9,263 bases of DNA from an uncultured Clostridia bacterium (GTDB lineage: Bacteria > Bacillota_A > Clostridia > Christensenellales > Aristaeellaceae): positions 1 to 9,263 of the forward strand of contig CAMJTZ010000068.1 in NCBI GenBank assembly GCA_946408865.1. The letters run 5' to 3'. Below the pieces are notes generated by a model. It saw only the letters and a list, made by a program, of their open reading frames with translations. It did no database searches and was not told the DNA's origin. The position numbers and the translations under genes were made by a program. Position 1 is the first letter of the stretch. Each line of letters starts with the position of its first letter. Below are positions 6,656-9,263 of this stretch, one piece after another.

Positions 6656-7336
6656 TCAGTTCCCGTTCACGTTCCGGATATAATCCTCCGCTGAAATCAT
6701 GGGCGTTTCCAGTTCGGCCACCGTTTCGGCGGACAGATGCAGTGCGGCGGCGTATTCTTCGCCCGCCGCCTCGAATTTCCGCAGCAGGGGATCGGCCACG
6801 ACGGCGGCCTCGGGTACATTGAGCATGGGCGTTTCCGGCACGCAGACGATGTCCGGATTGCCGAAGCAGGTTCTGCACATCTGTTTCAGTCCGTCAAAGT
6901 TTCCTTCCCAGTGCGGGAATCCGCAGCCGCAGATCACCAGCGTACGGATGCGGGAAAAATCCGCCAGCGCTTCATGCCGCACGGTTCCGTCCGGATTCTG
7001 CACCATCTTCATTTTCACCAGCGGGATCGTCCGGTCCAGCAGCGCCTTGAGATGAGAAGGCATGCCGTAGCAGTAGAGCGGGAAACTCCAGAGGATCACA
7101 TCCGCGTTCCGGTAAAGATCCAGGATCGCGTTCTGGTCGTCCGGGATGACGCAATGGCCGTCCCCGCGCTGCCAGCAGCCGAAGCAGCCCCGGCAGGGCC
7201 CGATCTTTTTGTCGATCACGTTGATGATATTCACCTCATGCTGTCCGCCCCGGTTCAGGCCTTTCAGGAAGGCGTCCGTCAGCCGGAAGGTGTCGCTCTT
7301 TTTCTTGGGACTGCCGTTGAGAACAAGAATCTTCAT
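6656..7336 (-). CDS. Iron-sulfur flavoprotein / NADPH-dependent FMN reductase family protein
   Basis: 226 residues. The ATG at 7336-7334 is preceded by AAGGAG on the complement (7350-7345) at 8 bases. The flavodoxin-like fold starts MKILVLNGSPKKKSDT, with the FMN-phosphate loop GSPxxxSDT (8-16). FPLYCYGMPSHLKALLDRT (85-103) is the second typical flavin-site segment. Between them Cys48, Cys51, Cys54 and Cys62 form C-x2-C-x2-C-x7-C, matching the compact 4Fe-4S motif described for archaeal and clostridial Isf proteins. The likely role is cytoplasmic electron transfer from ferredoxin or NAD(P)H to an unknown acceptor, possibly in redox stress. A plain FMN reductase without a cluster is the alternative. 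It converges on the ATP-grasp gene (19-base gap) and has a near-perfect promoter with flanking inverted repeats. Confidence 0.88.
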   Translation of the reverse strand: MKILVLNGSPKKKSDTFRLTDAFLKGLNRGGQHEVNIINVIDKKIGPCRGCFGCWQRGDGHCVIPDDQNAILDLYRNADVILWSFPLYCYGMPSHLKALLDRTIPLVKMKMVQNPDGTVRHEALADFSRIRTLVICGCGFPHWEGNFDGLKQMCRTCFGNPDIVCVPETPMLNVPEAAVVADPLLRKFEAAGEEYAAALHLSAETVAELETPMISAEDYIRNVNGN

Positions 7337-7382
7337 ATACTCTTCTCCTTACATCTGTTTTTATGTGAATCTCTGCTTCTGT

Positions 7383-7422
7383 GAAAGGTCCTTTCGTCCG
7401 AATCATTATAGAGAACGAAAGG
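7383..7422. promoter_or_regulatory. Candidate operator: CCTTTCGT/ACGAAAGG half-sites flanking a -10 box
   Basis: CCTTTCGTCC (7390-7399) and GAACGAAAGG (7413-7422) are complementary at 9 of 10 positions, with the minus-strand TATAAT (7405-7410) in the loop. A third half-site, GAAAGG (7383-7388), forms a separate palindrome with CCTTTC (7390-7395). A dimeric repressor bound here would cover the transcription start and the -10/-35 spacer. Confidence 0.5.
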
Positions 7423-7433
7423 TCACCTGTCAA
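7405..7433 (-). promoter_or_regulatory. Full-consensus promoter for the iron-sulfur flavoprotein gene
   Basis: On the complement, TTGACA (7433-7428), a 17-base spacer and TATAAT (7410-7405) match the sigma-A consensus at all 12 positions. The predicted leader to the ATG is about 60 bases. Such a strong promoter usually needs repression, consistent with the inverted half-sites around the -10. Confidence 0.8.
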
Positions 7434-7456
7434 TCCGCACTGTCCCCATCGTTCCC
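7413..7456 (+). repeat. Copy C of the TGTCCCC repeat, split around a -35 box
   Basis: GAACGAAAGG (7413-7422) is identical to the left half of copy B, and TGTCCCCATCGTTCCC (7441-7456) matches the core. Compared with copy B, about 15 extra bases lie between the halves. These carry the TTGACA -35 box of the flavoprotein promoter. The core again sits between two divergent -35 boxes (7428-7433 and 7457-7462). Confidence 0.6.
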
Positions 7457-7485
7457 TTGCGTCGGGCCGGCATTTGTGGTAACAT
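7457..7485 (+). promoter_or_regulatory. Probable promoter for the 11-mer repeat protein gene
   Basis: TTGCGT (7457-7462), a 17-base spacer and TAACAT (7480-7485) preceded by TGG, giving an extended -10. Each box alone is a moderate match. The position, divergent from the flavoprotein promoter and about 45 bases before the ATG, supports it. Confidence 0.45.
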
Positions 7486-7530
7486 ACAGAAACAAAATGA
7501 AAAAGAATAAGTAACCAAGAGGTGCAGATG

Positions 7531-8334
7531 ATGAAACGGTTCTTTGCAATTCTGATGGTTCTGTGCATGTTATCCACGGCGGCTTTCGCGGAGAGCGGAG
7601 AACAGAAATCCGTGTTTGACGCCATCGGGGGCTGGTTCAGCCAGGCGTGGACCGATGCTTCCGGCTGGGTTTCCCAGGCATGGACAGATGCTTCCAAATG
7701 GGTGGAAGGCGCCTGGAAAGATGCTTCCAAATGGATGGAAGCCGCCTGGGGAGACGCTTCCAAGTGGGTAGCGCAGGCATGGAACGATTCGTCTCAGTGG
7801 GTTGCCGGCATCTGGGGCGACGTTTCTTCCTGGATTTCAGGAACAAGTGAAAGCGCATCCGGACCGGCTGAATCCTGGTGGACAAAAACGTTTAGCACGG
7901 TTACCGGGAACACGGATCATCCATGGGACTGGCTTACTGAAGAAGCAGCAGCGCTTCAGCCGGAGACACGGGAAATCCTTTCGAAGGTAAAAGAAGCTGT
8001 AAAATCCGGCGAGGACGACGCGGAAGCAAAAGTAAAGGATGCTTTCAACAGCCTGCTGAAAACACTGAAACTGAGCGACGATGATGCACAGAAGATATGG
8101 AAAACAATGGAAGGCTACGCAAACCAGAAAGGGTTTTCCAAAACAGCCGTAGCCAAACTGGTTTTACCGTACCTGTTTCAGCTGACCATTGACGGCGCGG
8201 GAGCGCAGAACAATATGCCGGCAGTGGCCATTGCACAGTATTTTATGGCGATTGTCGGGAAGCTGAATATCAACTCGACGGATACGGTCAATTCACTCAT
8301 CGATCAGCTGAATGAGGCGTTTGGCAAAATCTGA
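7531..8334 (+). CDS. Exported Trp-rich 11-residue (hendecad) repeat protein, function unknown
   Basis: 267 residues from ATG 7531. AGAGGTG (7518-7524) gives 6-base spacing to this ATG, and starts at GTG 7522 or ATG 7528 would only lengthen the signal peptide. Residues 1-20 are a signal peptide ending AAFA. Residues 35-100 are six tandem 11-mers with consensus W-[VFM]-x-x-[AI]-W-x-D-[AV]-S-x, plus a partial seventh to 104. Trp recurs at 35, 40, 46, 51 and so on to 101, and there are 18 Trp in total. Plotted at 100 degrees per residue, W1, A5, A9, V2 and W6 all fall within a 140-degree face, and Ser, Lys and Asp fall opposite. This implies a continuous amphipathic helix. Residues 105-135 are a Ser/Gly/Trp linker, and 137-267 a predicted mostly helical domain with no family I recognise. 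Membrane-surface binding, lipid binding or oligomer formation outside the cell is inference. GC content looks lower than in the neighbours. The 3' end overlaps a transposase remnant. Confidence 0.85.
   Translation: MKRFFAILMVLCMLSTAAFAESGEQKSVFDAIGGWFSQAWTDASGWVSQAWTDASKWVEGAWKDASKWMEAAWGDASKWVAQAWNDSSQWVAGIWGDVSSWISGTSESASGPAESWWTKTFSTVTGNTDHPWDWLTEEAAALQPETREILSKVKEAVKSGEDDAEAKVKDAFNSLLKTLKLSDDDAQKIWKTMEGYANQKGFSKTAVAKLVLPYLFQLTIDGAGAQNNMPAVAIAQYFMAIVGKLNINSTDTVNSLIDQLNEAFGKI
7633..7842 (+). repeat. Six in-frame 33-bp tandem repeats encoding W-x4-W 11-mers
   Basis: Units start at 7633, 7666, 7699, 7732, 7765 and 7798, each opening with TGG, and a partial seventh runs to 7842. Units 1-4 share GATGCTTCC or a near match. 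Units 5 and 6 are more diverged in DNA yet keep the two Trp and the Asp, so selection on the protein pattern is likely. The units are contiguous, with no spacers. Confidence 0.9.
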
Positions 8335-8482
8335 AAACCACATATACGCTCAATACTTTGCCAATATCCGCACCTATATCGAAACCTGCGCCAGAAACGG
8401 TGTGAACGAATTCCAGGCTCTTCTTCGCCTGACTCAAAACAAGCCCTATACTCTCCAGGAACTCTGGGCTGCCGGTAGTTAA
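8312..8482 (+). pseudogene. C-terminal remnant of an IS66-like transposase
   Basis: A 56-codon frame, opening with ATG at 8312 inside the end of the repeat-protein gene, encodes HIYAQYFANIRTYIETCARN followed by GVNEFQALLRL and a short tail to TAA at 8480-8482. The pattern IRxYIxTxxxxGxNxxxAL is typical of the extreme C-terminus of IS66-like transposases (from memory). The homologous part begins around 8327-8333, where the upstream gene stops. The catalytic DDE region is absent, so it is a leftover of a mobile element. No matching terminal inverted repeats or target duplication could be fixed by eye. A short real protein is less likely because no ribosome-binding site stands before 8312. Confidence 0.55.
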
Positions 8483-8508
8483 TCCAACTACTGGCAGTTT
8501 TCATTTTC
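8471..8508 (+). terminator. Intrinsic terminator
   Basis: GCCGGTAGTT (8471-8480), loop AATCC and AACTACTGGC (8486-8495) form a 10-bp stem with one G-T wobble. AGTTTTCATTTT (8496-8507) follows. It overlaps the last codons of the transposase remnant and probably came with that element. It now ends the transcript of the 11-mer repeat gene. Confidence 0.8.
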
Positions 8509-8538
8509 TCCTTGCAAAACTGTGAATAGTAACCGCCC

Positions 8539-8580
8539 GGCGGGACGGCCCGCCTGCATGCTGTGCAGTTCATTTTTTTT
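8539..8580 (+). terminator. Second hairpin pair followed by T8
   Basis: GGCGGG, loop ACGG, CCCGCC (8539-8554) is followed at once by CTGCA, loop TGCTG, TGCAG (8554-8568), then TTCATTTTTTTT. Either the short second stem or both together could stop transcription ahead of mglB. The T-run is good but the second stem is only 5 bp. The sequence may also be part of the end of the lost insertion element. Confidence 0.4.
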
Positions 8581-8691
8581 CGGTGCACAAAAGAACCGGC
8601 TACCTGTTTTTTGCTGTGTTTTCGTTTTTTTTGGAAGAAGGTTCAAAATCATTTGCATTTGTAAAAAACGGTGGATTTTTCGCCAGATGTA

Positions 8692-8700
8692 TGTTATAAA
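8692..8700 (+). promoter_or_regulatory. Extended -10 promoter for mglB
   Basis: TGT followed by TATAAA forms an extended -10 element. The 17-base-spaced -35 position (8672-8677, TGGATT) is poor. The upstream 8575-8680 stretch is AT-rich with A- and T-runs, compatible with an UP-like or curved region. I found no convincing catabolite-repression (cre) site. Confidence 0.5.
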
Positions 8701-8724
8701 TCATACTGATGTGATCAGATTTCG

Positions 8725-8756
8725 ATGCGGGGAGCCGCATGAAAAAATTTATTTAA
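8725..8756 (+). promoter_or_regulatory. mglB leader hairpin and five-codon mini-ORF
   Basis: ATGCGG (8725-8730), loop GGAG, CCGCAT (8735-8740) is a perfect 6-bp hairpin in the predicted leader. An ATG overlapping its 3' arm (8739) opens a mini-ORF encoding MKKFI, ending TAA at 8754-8756, directly against the AAAGGAG site of mglB (8755-8761). It could be an RNA stability or translation-control element; this is speculative. Confidence 0.3.
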
Positions 8757-8771
8757 AGGAGACGAGAACCC

Positions 8772-9263
8772 ATGAAAAAGACCCTTGCGATCCTGTTGGC
8801 TGCCATTCTCATGCTTGGCTGCATGAGCTTTGCTTCCGCCGAAGCAAAGACCTACAAAGTCGGTGTATCCATCTATCAGTATACCGACAACTTCATGACC
8901 CTGTACCGGAACGAGATCGAAGCTTACTTCAAGACCCTCGAGACCGACGATGTGAAGTACGAAGTCACCATGGCCGACGGCAAGAACGACATGGCTGAGC
9001 AGACCAACCAGGTCCGCAACTTCATCACCCAGGGCATGGACGTCATCATCCTGAACCTGGTGCAGACTTCCTCCGCTGATGCCGTGATCGACGAGATCGT
9101 GGCCGCCGGCATCCCGCTGGTGCTGATCAACCGTGAGCCCCTGGCCTATGACGCCGAAGGCAACACCATTGACGAAGCCTACGAAGGCATCCTGAACAAC
9201 GCTCAGGTCTGCTACGTCGGCGCTGACGCCCGTCAGTCCGGCACCTTCCAGGGCGAGATGATC
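8772..9263 (+). CDS. mglB: Galactose/methyl-galactoside ABC transporter substrate-binding protein (5' part)
   Basis: The first 164 codons of an exported sugar-binding protein are present, and the window edge cuts the rest. ATG 8772 follows AAAGGAG (8755-8761) by 10 bases. Residues 1-24 are a signal peptide. It could be cut after ASA by signal peptidase I, while the LGC around Cys17 is an imperfect lipobox, so lipid anchoring is possible. The mature part aligns by eye with E. coli MglB: IYQYTDNF (34-41) corresponds to IYKYDDNF, keeping the sugar ligand Asp (39) and stacking Phe (41). LINREP (118-123) corresponds to FFNKEP, keeping Asn120, and YVGADARQSG (148-157) to YVGTDSKESG. It would deliver galactose or related sugars to an MglA/MglC transporter expected downstream. 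Codon use is clean and GC-rich, suggesting high expression. Confidence 0.9.
   Translation, partial: MKKTLAILLAAILMLGCMSFASAEAKTYKVGVSIYQYTDNFMTLYRNEIEAYFKTLETDDVKYEVTMADGKNDMAEQTNQVRNFITQGMDVIILNLVQTSSADAVIDEIVAAGIPLVLINREPLAYDAEGNTIDEAYEGILNNAQVCYVGADARQSGTFQGEMI

Noticed and set aside
7236..7763. Repetitive minus-strand frame rich in LEAS/HAW repeats
   Set aside because: It mirrors the 33-bp coding repeats of the plus-strand gene and has no signal peptide or good start; the plus frame has signal peptide, ribosome-binding site and regular Trp spacing.
7633..7842. CRISPR-like array
   Set aside because: The 33-bp units are contiguous with no spacers, drift in sequence, and stay in frame inside a gene.
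8304..8588. 94-codon minus-strand frame with Cys residues
   Set aside because: Antisense of the transposase remnant and terminator; no start signal and no coherent zinc-finger spacing.
8522..8998. 158-codon plus-strand frame overlapping the start of mglB
   Set aside because: It is out of frame with the clear MglB coding sequence and translates the AT-rich leader; no ribosome-binding site or motif.

Overview
The window reads as chromosomal DNA from an anaerobic, fairly GC-rich clostridial Bacillota, of a rumen or gut type. The basis is strong GGAGG-type ribosome-binding sites, sigma-A-like promoters, a clostridial STAS/kinase family, an iron-sulfur flavoprotein and a galactose-type ABC binding protein. 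The lineage call is inference. No rRNA, tRNA or CRISPR array was seen.

Layout, left to right. At 2-382 (-) lies a small glycine-rich membrane protein. A 284-base gap follows with two inverted repeats and a promoter for 667-2823 (+), an exported S15-family Xaa-Pro dipeptidyl-peptidase-like protein. It ends tail to tail against 2850-4568 (-), an exported transglutaminase-like protein with an acidic N-terminal repeat and a C-terminal BspA-type leucine-rich repeat. A divergent promoter region (4569-4753) leads into 4754-5402 (+), a broken STAS-kinase gene with a frameshift and no kinase C-lobe. An ATP-grasp enzyme gene (about 5419-6636, +) follows directly. This converges on 6656-7336 (-), an iron-sulfur flavoprotein/FMN reductase-like gene with a consensus promoter. 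A second divergent region (7337-7530) precedes 7531-8334 (+), an exported protein with six tandem tryptophan-rich 11-residue repeats. Its 3' end overlaps an IS66-like transposase tail remnant (8312-8482) and a good intrinsic terminator. An AT-rich leader then precedes mglB (8772 to the window end, +), cut by the window edge.

Four of the seven main products carry export signals (peptidase, transglutaminase, 11-mer repeat protein, MglB), so much of the window serves the cell envelope or extracellular peptide and sugar use. The genes are mostly single transcription units in alternating orientation, not one operon, and no shared pathway is evident.

The two most noteworthy signals are these. First, the 11-mer Trp repeat has the geometry of a continuous amphipathic helix with Trp at both edges of the apolar face. 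Second, a 16-base motif (TGTCCCCRYCGTTCCC) occurs three times in intergenic DNA in the same orientation, twice placed exactly between divergent -35 boxes.
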